The position numbers and the translations under genes were made by a program. This document shows positions 1 through 8,357 of a stretch of DNA of 21,196 nucleotides, in pieces. Source of the DNA: Euprymna scolopes (taxonomy: Eukaryota > Mollusca > Cephalopoda > Sepiida > Sepiolidae); the NCBI GenBank assembly GCA_024364805.1, contig CM044505.1:88757486-88778681 (forward strand), given 5' to 3'. The first letter of the stretch is position 1. Every line of letters starts with the position of its first letter. The notes beneath the pieces are model-generated. The model had not been told where the DNA came from and did no database searches. It saw only the letters and a list, made by a program, of their open reading frames with translations.

Positions 1-24
1 TCTCTCTCTCTCTCTCTCTCTCTC
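1..24. repeat. (TC)n microsatellite at window edge
   Basis: Pure TC dinucleotide repeat running from the first base to about position 24. It is probably truncated by the window edge, so its true length is unknown. Confidence 0.95.
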
Positions 25-896
25 GTCTTTCTTTACTTATTTTTATAGGTCATTCGCCTCGTTCTGAAATTGACTATATCGTCACATATCGGACAATATG
101 CCATCTTTGCCAATACGGTTTCTCTCCCTCGACGGGATAGGTGTTTAGTCTGGGTTCCTGAACATGCCATGGTTCTTTTATTATTCATGTCGCCTCAGAA
201 GAAGGGGGAAAACAAATTATTTTAACTAATAGATATTATTTGAGAATGAGTTCTTGGACGTTTTTTTAATTGTTTGTTGTCTGTATAATATCATGTGGTA
301 TTACGTGATATCATGTATAGGATTAGTTCAACTAATTCGGCGGTTTTACATGTGTCCTCGTATTACTGTAAGATGCTTTGTCAGTTAATTGGCTTCAGTT
401 AGAAACATCGAAATGAACACATCTTACATGTGATTAAGCATAATTATAAGAGGCTCTTTGTCGGTCGTTTGGTCTGTCATGCTTAAATTAAAAATGGCAT
501 TTTTGTTGGTCTTGCATACTATGGTTTTACCGTCGATTTGCAAATTTATTTTCTTCGTTTAACGCGCAGATAGACGTGATTATTTTTTCCTCATTTTCTA
601 TAAATCTAATAATCGCGACAGAACTCTCTTCTTCTCTTTCTAACTTATTCTCTCTTGAATAGCTTTTAGCCTTGATAAATGAGGATTCATTATCAAATGA
701 AAATAAACCACATGAGTAGCTTTTCTTATTTATAAAATTGTCTGACTGCAAGTTTCTGGATATTTATTCCTAAAAAGCACCCAAAAGAATAATCCTCTTT
801 TTCACCATGCACACACAAAAAATGGGGGAGGCGTAAAAAGAAATTTATCCTTCAATATAAATTACTGCTCCCGCACTTTAAAACATTCTAATTTGT
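25..896. other. AT-rich sequence without a recognisable gene
   Basis: No gene, RNA or known repeat recognised. A 74-codon minus-strand open stretch at 527-751 is rich in Glu, Ser and Lys, but it shows no domain and has no splice context. I treat it as chance. Confidence 0.5.
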
Positions 897-1186
897 GCAT
901 TCATTCTTTTTACAGACTGTTATCCTCATCTTTATATTTGTTGTTGTTTCGCCACGTTTCAGTCAACTCATCCTCCGACCTTCTTCAAGTGATTAACTGC
1001 GGTGAGATAAGAATGCTGAGTCCTGTAACTTATCCCTAGTAATTACTACCTTTCATGGTTGATATCTCACCACGGTTTGACCAACTAATCCTTTGGCCTG
1101 CTTGAGTTGAAACCGCTATCTTCACGTACTGAAACAACAGAAACAACTATGAAGATGAGGATAACAGTCCGCAAAAATAATGAGTG
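897..1186. mobile_element. MITE copy 1 with ~50-bp terminal inverted repeats
   Basis: The left end reads GACTGTTATCCTCATCTT, and the right end carries the inverse AAGATGAGGATAACAGTC. The inverted similarity continues inward for about 50 bases through a TTGTTGTTTC block. The interior matches a second copy at 10460-10811, including 'TTTCAGTCAACT', the 'CTTTGGCCTGCTTGAGT' stretch and 'AACCGCTATCTT'. It has no coding capacity, so it is a non-autonomous element. The two copies differ at many positions, which suggests an old insertion. No clear target-site duplication is visible. A hammerhead-like core lies in the left arm when read on the minus strand; see the findings. Confidence 0.8.
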
Positions 1187-1467
1187 TTCAAATTATGAAG
1201 TCTCATGTCAAAAAGATTTTTTTTAAATTCTATCTACCGAAGAAAAATGAAATATAAAAACATAATCTTACTTAACATAAACTTTTAGTTTCTCTAAAAT
1301 ATTCGAATAAATATTTTGATCCACGTCTACATATTACCGCTAAATGGCCCGAGAAATGCTCATTTCACCTTAAATTTATATAGAACAGTGATTCCTGACT
1401 CAAAAACTAAAAACTATTTTCATTCTATTTTTATGGATATTTTTTATAGTTAAGTCATTCTTTATAT

Positions 1468-1506
1468 TACCCCGGGCAACGTCGTAACTCTGACCCTGCT
1501 AGCATA
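1468..1506 (+). repeat. Conserved 3'-tail motif, copy A (SINE/RTE-like)
   Basis: The sequence CCCCGGGCAACGTCG followed by CCTGCTAGCATA matches the tail at 14044-14080 and the tail of the SINE at 16709-16893. The '(A)CCCGGGCAAYGCCGGGT...GCTAGTA' pattern recurs in invertebrate SINE and RTE-type tails, from memory. No tRNA-like head is recognisable upstream, so this is a truncated or heavily decayed copy. Confidence 0.5.
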
Positions 1507-1635
1507 TACATAAACCGATTTGTTATTATGTGTGCATGTGTGTTGTTGCATCACAGTTATACTGTTGAACTAACCAAACTAACCGCAGATTTGGAATTAG
1601 CACAGTCGATCTGGTATCCTTATCGATGCCAGAAG

Positions 1636-1683
1636 TTTTTTTGTTTTGTTTTGTTTTGAATCCCCCCCCCCAAAAAAAAAAAA
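1636..1683. repeat. (TTTTG)n, poly-C and poly-A run
   Basis: A short TTTTG repeat is followed directly by about 11 C and then about 12 A. Stacked homopolymers like this are low-complexity sequence and are prone to assembly error. The rest of 1187-2200 contains no recognisable gene apart from the open frame described next. Confidence 0.85.
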
Positions 1684-1989
1684 CATTGGTTTAATCAATC
1701 AGTTCAAGTTTTTGAACTATGGCCACATGTTGTTTTTAGGTTTCTGTACGCATATGTGGAGCATTTTAGAAGAAGCTTGTAGGGGTAAAATGTTTTGATT
1801 GGAAATTATTATTTTAATAGCAAGGAGTATTCAGGTTCGATAGTTTGGGATGATTATGTCGAAAAGGGGTCAAGTCATAAAATCTTGAAATCTTCCAAAA
1901 ATTGGAGCTCAGCAAAAAAAATCATTTAATATAAGCCATTGTATAAAAATGATTTCATAAAATCAACAGTATGTTCTTTACAGTGCAAT

Positions 1990-2200
1990 GTAAACTACAA
2001 TGTATTATGGACTAAGTCACCGCGGGAAAATAACACTTTCTCCCGGTGTACCGCCGTGGGTCCTCGACTAGAGCATGCAGTTAATCGACGTGATAAAAAA
2101 ATGAGCGAGTTCAACGTTTTCCATGACAATAAAAACTGTTGGAAGTGTGGAATAATTGTTGATTCTCATTCAATCTCGGACAATGTCAAATCCCCTGCTA

Positions 2201-2203
<3 letters not shown>
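1990..2203 (+). other. Open frame with coding-like composition, unassigned
   Basis: A plus-strand frame stays open from about 1939 through the (TA)n tract to 2385. Before the repeat it encodes a mixed-composition stretch including a CWKCG motif (one C-x2-C pair). There is no ATG at the beginning of the frame. The segment is less AT-rich than its surroundings and holds an imperfect inverted repeat (CACCGCGGGAAA against TTTCTCCCGGTG, about 2019-2047). No protein family is recognised. It could be a decayed exon, a transposon fragment or chance. Confidence 0.15.

Positions 2204-2269
<66 letters not shown>
2204..2269. repeat. (TA)n microsatellite, about 66 bp
   Basis: Uninterrupted TA repeat. The long Tyr-Ile runs in translations of this region are produced by the repeat. 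Confidence 0.97.
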
Positions 2270-2273
<4 letters not shown>

Positions 2274-3013
2274 GAGTGAGAGGGTTGGGATTGCATTTCT
2301 AAAACTTGTGTTTCTTTTTCATCCTTCTAATTATAATAAGTATGTGTTTGTTGTTTTAGCCTGTGACATTATTTCTGAAAAATAAAGCACTATGAGAGGA
2401 GGGCGTGACCTCCTCATACCACTATAAACAAATTTCGTGGGATTCAAAAGAGACATTTACGTAAGATGTTGGAAAACAGACTTGTTTTTCTTACTGAAAG
2501 AGAGAGCGAGATGAAGAGATTTAACATCGGGTGGATTTTTTCTTCGTTTTCTAAACTTCGGTCGACATATGCGTCCTGATGTTGTACATTCTATTACAAC
2601 TAATTAACCGATCGTTATGATCTTTAATACGCTCAGATTGAGTTTGCAAATTGGTAAGAGACCTTTGTGAAACTTTAGACACCTCAAATTTTCGTGAAAT
2701 TCTAACAATAGGTATTAGTCACAAATTAATAAATATTTCCTAAATATCAGTTTCTTTAGAATATAATAAACTGTTTTAGGGAGCATAATATAGGGCTAAT
2801 ATCCAATTTAAAGATTAAAATAGATAAGGTTGACATTGAATTTGATCGGTATTTTCTGAATTTCATTTCTTTCGTAAGACTCTCTCGGCTTAAACCTTAG
2901 CTTTGAGAATCAAAAATCTAGAATCAAAACCATACCACTCAATATATATGTTTCAAATGCCCAGGGAGAAGAAATGTACTAGTAGCTGTAACACAACCAA
3001 TATCATCTAATAT

Positions 3014-3019
<6 letters not shown>
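2270..3019. other. AT-rich sequence without a recognisable gene
   Basis: No gene is recognised. A small inverted repeat (GGAGG...CCTCC, about 2398-2415) follows an AATAAA hexamer near 2380. Both are compatible with chance in this composition. Confidence 0.5.

Positions 3020-3060
<41 letters not shown>
3020..3060. repeat. (TA)n microsatellite abutting the palindromic element
   Basis: TA dinucleotide run ending exactly where the left arm of the large inverted repeat begins. This is compatible with insertion of a TA-targeting element into a TA tract. Confidence 0.95.
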
Positions 3061-3063
<3 letters not shown>

Positions 3064-3569
3064 GCAAGTTAGAAAAGCGTTTCATCCAAGGCATGAAAAT
3101 TGTTAAACAAAATGTTTTTACTATAGGCTTTAAAAATAAAGGTACAAGATTCAATTTGAAATTTATTTATCTTCAAAGTGCACTTTCATAAATTTTACAA
3201 AGTAATGTATAAAAATTTAATTTAAATTGAATCAAAAAATTACCTTGGATTTATTTTATGTAATGTACATTTTGTTGCATTTAAAAAAAAAATAATTGAA
3301 AATTTTATATCTATATCATTAATTGCTAGATGAAAGATAATGTTTTTAAATTGGAACAAAATGTACATTACATAATATAATTCCAAAGTAATTTTTTGAT
3401 TCAATTTAAAGTAAATGTTTATACATTACTTTGCAAAATTGATAAAAGTGCACTTTGAAGATAAATAAATTTCAAATTGAATCTTGTACCTTTATTTTTA
3501 AAGCCTATAGTAAAAACATTTTGTTTAACAAATTTCATGCTTTGGATGAAATGATTTTCTAAAGCGTAT
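3061..3569. mobile_element. Large palindromic (foldback) element, two ~225-bp arms
   Basis: The left arm (about 3061-3284) and right arm (about 3346-3569) are reverse complements for nearly their full length, separated by a roughly 60-base AT-rich loop. Shared landmarks include GTTTAACAAA against its complement, the AAGATAAATAAATTTCAAAT block and ATGTACATTACATAA. By eye I count about 14 to 16 mismatches over some 215 aligned arm bases, so identity exceeds 90%. There is no open frame. The element looks like a foldback-type MITE, and the flanking TA on both sides fits a TA target site, although the exact ends are uncertain. If transcribed, it would form a very long double-stranded RNA. Confidence 0.85.
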
Positions 3570-3617
3570 CTTATCGTTTTAAGATTATATTTTAAAACTT
3601 TCCTTCTGTTTATTTTA

Positions 3618-3843
3618 GTTTATATTTCTCCTCACACCACAACTCATTTGTGCAACCCTCTCTTTGTATTATTACAGGTCTGAATATTCTCTTTGTTTCA
3701 GTTTGTATTTCTCCTCACACAACTCATTTTTGCAAACCCCTCTTTGTATTATTACTCTCTGTAATATCGTCTCTGTTTCAGTTTGTATTTCTCCTCACAC
3801 ACTCATTTTTTGCAACCCTCTTTTTTAATACAGATCTGAATAA
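3618..3843 (+). repeat. ~80-bp minisatellite, 2.8 units
   Basis: Units begin at 3618, 3701 and 3781 with GTTTRTATTTCTCCTCACA, followed by AACTCATTTNTGCAA, a C/T-rich stretch and CTCTTTGTATTATTA. Unit lengths are about 83, 80 and a partial 63 bases. The units differ by substitutions and small indels, so the duplication is not recent. A 68-codon frame through it is a by-product. Confidence 0.9.
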
Positions 3844-4074
3844 TGAGAAAATCTGAATTTTTTTAACAAAATCTTTAAAATAACTTTTTTAGATTAAATT
3901 TTTAAAAACTTTTTTAAGAATAGAAAATCTTTAAAATTTAATAAGGAACATATTTCATATCGGTTTCATTAAGAAATATTCAGTATATAACGAGAAAAAT
4001 AGAGATAAAAATTTCAAAAGAATTGTATAACTGTTTACGGTCCTCGCCAGCGAAAGTCTTTGTTATTGTTATTC

Positions 4075-4099
4075 TATTATTATTATTATTATTATTATT
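4075..4099. repeat. (ATT)n microsatellite
   Basis: About eight ATT/TTA trinucleotide units. The surrounding 3844-4138 is very AT-rich with no gene seen. Confidence 0.9.
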
Positions 4100-4134
4100 T
4101 AAAACATGTTGTGCCCTGCTCTTTCGCGAGAGGA

Positions 4135-4138
<4 letters not shown>

Positions 4139-4190
<52 letters not shown>
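4139..4190. repeat. (TA)n microsatellite abutting Tigger-like MITE
   Basis: TA dinucleotide run directly adjoining the left end of the inverted-repeat element at about 4189. It is probably the pre-existing target tract. Confidence 0.95.
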
Positions 4191-4194
<4 letters not shown>

Positions 4195-4362
4195 AACCCT
4201 GGGATACAGCCTTAAAATTAGTAACAAAATACAGTACAGTATATAATAAACATGTATATAATCAAATAACATTATAAATAACGCCGTAAGGCGGGGCAAA
4301 TACTGTAACCAGGGACCGGAAAAAAACGTATCCTATGGCCACCGTATCCCTGGGTTCTACTG
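4189..4362. mobile_element. pogo/Tigger-like MITE, ~174 bp
   Basis: The left end TAGTACAACCCTGGGATAC is an inverse match to the right end GTATCCCTGGGTTCTACTG. TA dinucleotides flank both ends. The outermost 'CAGTAGAACC' is typical of pogo/Tigger terminal repeats, and duplication of TA is the hallmark of the Tc1/mariner/pogo group. There is no coding capacity. Internal sub-repeats include ATACAGTACAGTATA. The family call rests on the ends only. Confidence 0.65.
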
Positions 4363-4489
4363 TATATTTCATCACTAAACTACTAACTATAGCCTTCAGC
4401 CCCTGGAAGGGCATTGGTCATCCACAACTTTGTAGATGTTTTTGTAGCGAGGAGTTCTTTTCCCAAACTTCCCAGAAGATACATACAGT
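4363..4489 (-). repeat. Body downstream of the 5S-like head, unassigned
   Basis: When the 5S-like sequence at 4490-4595 is read in its own direction (minus), this segment follows it immediately and ends at the Tigger-like MITE. It is noticeably less AT-rich than its surroundings. A 5S-headed SINE (SINE3 or AmnSINE-type organisation) would have a conserved body here, but I cannot match it to a known core domain. It could equally be flanking sequence of an old 5S copy. Confidence 0.35.
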
Positions 4490-4595
4490 GCCTAGCCTTC
4501 CCAAATGGTCACCCATCTGGTATTGGCCAGGCTCAACGTTTCCTGACTTCGGTGATCTGGAGAGAACCGGTGTGTTAACGTGATTGTAATTCATC
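4490..4595 (-). pseudogene. 5S rRNA-derived sequence (pseudogene or 5S-SINE head)
   Basis: Read on the minus strand, the segment follows animal 5S rRNA almost end to end. It has ATCACGTT, then ACACCGGTTCTC, ATCACCGAAGTCA, an AACGTTGAGCCTGG stretch aligning with the internal A-box region, then GATGGGTGACC (C-box region), TGGGAA and a 3' CTGTATG. Substitutions fall in both the A-box and intermediate regions (for example GTCAGG where 5S has GTTAAG), so this is a diverged copy rather than a functional gene. No T-run terminator follows the 3' end. 5S-derived retroposons are known in animals, and the single-copy setting fits a retroposed copy. Confidence 0.8.
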
Positions 4596-4651
4596 ACGTC
4601 GAGATATTATTTTCATAAACGTTATCGTACGTTACATAATGCATACGTATG

Positions 4652-4679
4652 TTTGTGTGTGTGTGTGTGTTTTTTTTTT
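4652..4679. repeat. (TG)n plus poly-T
   Basis: About nine TG units followed by nine T. Confidence 0.9.
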
Positions 4680-5088
4680 GTTGTAATTTAAATCCGTTTC
4701 TGGGTTAAAATGAATAATTTCTTTACATTTAATAAATTCAAACACTTATAGAAAACTTAAAGGTATGTGTTAATTTTATTTTTAATGTTACGGTGGTCCT
4801 TTGCTGTTTATACAAAAAAAAATGATTAAAAAAAAATTGAAAACCCGAATTTCAACTTAATGCAGTGTTGATACTTTTTTTGTTAGTGTGCAAATCAGTG
4901 TATGCAAAAAATTTTTTAAATCGTCGTCATTTTTTAAATGTACGCGTACATCTCATCGTGAATTAAAACAACTGATTTTTTAATGAATTTTGTTTAATTT
5001 CCAAACAGAAATTCATCTCCGTCTGAATTTTTTTTATTTTTTATTGAAGATTATTCAAATCAGTGTTTTTCTATTTGCGTGCATATGA
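4680..5088. other. AT-rich sequence without a recognisable gene
   Basis: No gene is seen. A perfect 14-bp palindrome, ATGTACGCGTACAT, lies at 4938-4951. 'CAAATCAGTGT' occurs twice, near 4890 and 5057, perhaps the remains of an old duplication. Confidence 0.4.
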
Positions 5089-5252
5089 GTTCCTTACTTT
5101 GCGTTTTGATATATTTCAGTTCTTTTATGGCTTTGACCGATCATTGAATAGCCCCCAAGTTGAATCGAAATAAAATTTAACTCGTGTCTGTGGATTCTTT
5201 GAAAAAAAGTTAATTCGTATTGAAACTTACTTTAATGTTAGGTTGAAATATT
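5089..5252 (+). repeat. Dispersed repeat family D, copy 1
   Basis: It aligns in the same orientation with 10908-11070. Shared blocks are TTCCNTACTT, ATATTTCAGTT, TTATGG, CGAT, ATGGAATCAAAATAAAA-like sequence and GTNTTCAGATTCTTTGAAAA-like sequence, then TTTAATGTT. By eye the match is about 70-75% with small indels. There is no coding capacity. The type of element is unknown. Confidence 0.6.
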
Positions 5253-5334
5253 TATATGATAAACAGATTAACAACACTGTTTTATATATTGATATAACAT
5301 TTTTTACAAGCTTTTTATTGTTTTATATGAAATC

Positions 5335-5385
5335 AGCGATGCCGAGTTCAAATTCTATCAGGTCGACTCTGCTTGTTTAAGCATT
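5335..5385 (+). repeat. tRNA-derived SINE remnant (cephalopod type)
   Basis: GCCGAGTTCAAATTC contains a B-box-like GAGTTCAAATTC and is followed seven bases later by AGGTCGACTCTGC. From memory this order matches a very common cephalopod tRNA-derived SINE in which 'GAGTTCAAATTCCGCC' precedes 'AGGTCGACTTTGCC'. The 5' half and the 3' body are not recognisable, so this is a heavily decayed fragment. Confidence 0.5.
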
Positions 5386-6529
5386 AAATCTACATTTCTC
5401 GCTTTATAGCTAAAAGTTCAACAACGAGCCATTTTTCAATGGGTACTGGAGTTAGGTTTCAAATTACTGCAAAAGGGTTAACATGCCGTAAAACCCTCAA
5501 ACTAAACTCGTATTATCATAAATTTAGATTCCAAAATGTTTACAGCTACAAGGCAGGTTTGTAGCTAAACAGCATAGTGGTGAAAACCTATTCAACCATA
5601 AAACCTGTCTCGACATTGTACTTAAAATAAAGGGGCAGATTGTATTTAATCTGCAGTCTAGCCTGGCTGTCTTAGGTATGAATCTTTTTAAAGCTCACAT
5701 TAAATAGGCCATAACGACATGTTCTGTTTCTTGAGGTTAGGGATTCCCCGCATTAAACAAGCAACATTGTATCGCGTTTCGTGGCGGCGTTATTCTTTTA
5801 CAAAAGATACATGTTTATGTCACTTTAAAAAATCAATTTAACACATTTCTCTGAAACGTTTCGGGATAAACTTTTTCGTTTGAATAAAGTAATAATTATG
5901 GCGAATACACTTCAAACGAGTAAAAGATAAAAAGAATCCCCCCAGAAGAAAAAAAATAGCAAATCGAAAAAAAAAACAACAAAAAACTCCAATTTTTAAG
6001 ATGAGGTACACCAGACAATTCAACAGTTTCATTGGTGAAATTGTATATGGACTACACTCAGTAATATTCTGGGATTAAATTACAACAAATAATTACGAAT
6101 TCATTCTTAAGGGCTGTCCAGTTTAATGAAATGTTATTTTAAACATAAGCGTTACACACTACAAAAATGTTTTTAAATTAACGCGTTTCAAGACTAGAGA
6201 ATTAAAAAAAAAATACAACGAAGCGTTACAGACTACAGAAGAAAAAATAAAGCTTAAACATTACAAAGAAAAGAACGCGCTAGATTAGGATTCTTTCAAT
6301 AAAAAGGTTATATATAAATAAATATATAAAGAATATATACACGCCAGTATTTTTTATAGTTGCCACTCAACAGACCGAATTACTAAACGATGAAAATCCA
6401 TGTATGTATAGACGTCTAAAAAGGATGTATTAAATTGTATGCTATGTGACTTTGGATTTAACGACTAATACATTTTGTGTTAATCTGTGATTATTACTAG
6501 TTATAAACTAATACTATTTTTTATTACAG
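5386..6529. other. AT-rich sequence without a recognisable gene
   Basis: Nothing is assigned. A 7-bp-arm hairpin (GCAGATT...AATCTGC, about 5635-5654) and a small TATA-rich patch near 6310-6340 are the only structures I see. The last 40 bases become a pyrimidine-rich tract leading into the exon-like segment. Confidence 0.5.
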
Positions 6530-6574
6530 GACTCTGGGGGAAATGAAACGAATATCAAAATCTGTCTATCAATG
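6530..6574 (+). CDS. Candidate 45-bp internal exon
   Basis: A T-rich tract ending in TTATTACAG immediately precedes the segment, and GTAAGT immediately follows it, so both splice borders match consensus. The length is 45 bases, a multiple of three. Two frames are open. Frame 1 reads DSGGNETNIKICLSM. Frame 2, taking the first G into a preceding codon, reads TLGEMKRISKSVYQ. Frame 3 has a stop. No ATG-led 5' exon is found in the window, so the rest of the gene would lie upstream at a distance or outside. The protein family is not recognised. Confidence 0.35.
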
Positions 6575-6764
6575 GTAAGTACACATCTCCTTGAATATGA
6601 AGATAAGGTGCTAATGCAGAGAGTGATCCGCGCTATTTTTAAAATCGTATTTCCAAGTTTTATTATATGTTTTTATTTAATTGTAAGGTTAAAGTACAGA
6701 ATAGCTACAAAACACCCTCCCCATGTTAAGAATGGCTTTTTAAATAATAACGTTATCATTTCAG

Positions 6765-6926
6765 TACGGATCACTCTCTGCAGGAGTACCGAAGATAATT
6801 CTGGAAATCATGCAAATAGCAACTCGTTTGAATCTACCAAGATTACCAAACTACACTTCCTGTGACAAATCCGGTTCTTTTATATGCGTTTGTACCGCCA
6901 GTAAAGTTGACAATAATAGAAAGTAA
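6765..6926 (+). CDS. Candidate 3'-terminal exon following the 45-bp exon
   Basis: TTATCATTTCAG precedes position 6765. In phase 0, continuing frame 1 of the preceding exon, 53 codons stay open to a TAA at 6924. They begin YGSLSAGVPKIILEIMQIAT and include a CDKSGSFICVC motif that loosely resembles the end of an EGF-like repeat, though too few cysteines are present for a whole domain. An alternative acceptor, CTCTCTGCAG ending at 6782, would join to frame 2 instead and give a Ser/Asn/Thr-rich tail ending at 6865. An AATAAA lies at 7232, about 300 bases beyond the stop. The choice of frame is unresolved and the exon may not be real. Confidence 0.3.
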   Translation, partial: YGSLSAGVPKIILEIMQIATRLNLPRLPNYTSCDKSGSFICVCTASKVDNNRK

Positions 6927-6990
6927 AAATGAAACTTAGTATTGCATAACGTGAAAACAATTAGGAAATCTCATTATAACTTTATTTTCA

Positions 6991-7108
6991 ATATTAAAAA
7001 CATTATAACTAAAATGGACTTGTAAAATCTATAAATTACGTTTAAAAAAATATTAAAAACATTATAACTAAAATGGACTTGTAAAATCTATAAATTACGT
7101 TTAAAAAA
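6991..7108. repeat. Exact 59-bp tandem duplication
   Basis: Two adjacent 59-base units (6991-7049 and 7050-7108) show no difference by eye. Each contains ATTATAACTAAAATGGACTT and ends in a run of A. Identity this complete implies a recent duplication, or an assembly artefact. Confidence 0.95.
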
Positions 7109-7590
7109 ATTCAAAAATACATTTTTAATGAAAATTTAAAATATCAAGTTTTATCAAATATTTTATAGTTGAAATGTTAAGGGTAGTTCAGGTTACCCTG
7201 GACTATTAGATTGGTTACTGAACATTAAAAAAATAAAGATTTCCGCTACCATACGGCCATGCCCACTACTAGAATAGTTTTCGAGAGTCAATTAAGATGA
7301 AAACTCCTAAGCCGAAGTCATCAAGGCAGTCCGAGGCTAAATCCAGGAACGTTCTGTTTTCTTTTTTTCTTCTACTGCACAGAAACCATGATTATAAGTG
7401 CTTGTTTTTTTTGTTTTTTTGTTTTTTGGTGGTTTATACTCTCTGCTGCATAGGTAGAAGATTTCCCTCTGTACTTAGCTTTGAAAGTAATTATTTTGAG
7501 ACTGAAGAATATCAATCAATAAAGAGCACATACGGTTACGTTAAGACGAAATGAACAAGAGTTCGTATCCAACCAATGTTTCTTTGTTCA
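7109..7590. other. Unassigned sequence; short ATG-led frame
   Basis: An 85-codon plus-strand frame begins with ATG at 7297 (MKTPKPKSSRQSEAKSR...) and becomes Phe/Leu/Cys-rich because it crosses a T/G-rich low-complexity stretch. Its basic, Ser-rich start is the only coding-like part. It has no homology that I recognise. AATAAA at 7232 may be a polyadenylation signal for the exon candidate upstream. Confidence 0.25.
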
Positions 7591-7916
7591 GAATACATAT
7601 TTACCCTGAACATAAACGAAAAAAAAATACATATTTACCCTGAACATAAACGAAAAAAAATTCATATTTACCCTGAACATAAACGAAAAAAATACATATT
7701 TACCCTGAACATGAACGGGAAAAAAATACATATTTACCCTGAACATAAACGAAAAAAAAATCATATTTACCCTGAACATAAACGAAAAAAATACATATTT
7801 ACCCTGAACATGAACGGAAAAAAAATACATATTTACCCTGAACATAAACGAAAAAAATACATATTTACCCTGAACATAAACGAAAAAAAATTCATATTTA
7901 CCCTGAGCATAAACGA
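7591..7916. repeat. ~32-bp minisatellite, 10 units
   Basis: The unit is CATATTTACCCTGAACATAA followed by ACGAAAAAAATA, with length varying by one or two A. Ten units are counted. Units 4 and 7 carry ATGAACGG in place of ATAAACGA. The spacing hints at a three-unit higher-order repeat. Open frames of 130 codons (plus) and 85 codons (minus) are by-products of the repeat. Confidence 0.95.
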
Positions 7917-8044
7917 AACAAATAATGTCAAACAGTTTTTTATATCGTGTCTATTTATTGCGTGTTAGCCCCTTTACGCCCGAAATCGGTGCATATGACA
8001 GCTTTAATTGCCACCCATAAACTCAGGACTAGTACAAAATGAAG

Positions 8045-8357
8045 TTATCCACATACACATGGTAATAAAGATATCCACATACACATGGTAATAAAGATAT
8101 CCACATACACATGGTAATAAAGATATCCACATACACATGGTAATGAAGATATCCACATACACATGGTAATAAAGATATCCACATACACGTGGTAATGAAG
8201 ATATCCACATACACATGGTAATGAAGATATCCACATACACATGGTAATAAAGATATCCACATACACATGGTAATGAAGATATCCACATACACATGGTAAT
8301 AAAGATATCCACATATACGTGGTAATGAAGATATCCACATACACATGGTAATGAAGA
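8045..8357. repeat. 26-bp minisatellite, 12 units
   Basis: The unit is ATATCCACATACACATGG followed by TAATAAAG. Twelve uniform 26-base units are present. Variation is limited almost entirely to two sites: CACATG or CACGTG, and AATAAAG or AATGAAG. One unit also has CATATACG. Three overlapping minus-strand frames of 100-150 codons come from this array. The unit is unrelated to that of the minisatellite 130 bp upstream. Confidence 0.95.

Noticed and set aside
527-751. 74-codon minus-strand frame rich in Glu and Lys
   Set aside because: No domain, splice sites or conserved motif. The length is unremarkable for chance.
2393-2420. Stem-loop after AATAAA, considered as a histone-type 3' end
   Set aside because: The stem does not match the histone stem-loop consensus and there is no histone gene upstream.
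4335-4583. 82-codon plus-strand frame
   Set aside because: It runs antisense through the 5S-derived sequence and the MITE end, so it is a by-product.
4938-4951. 14-bp palindrome ATGTACGCGTACAT
   Set aside because: Perfect but isolated, with no gene or repeat context.
7591-8357. Tandem arrays looking superficially like CRISPR repeats
   Set aside because: The units are contiguous with no unique spacers, and the context is eukaryotic. They are minisatellites.
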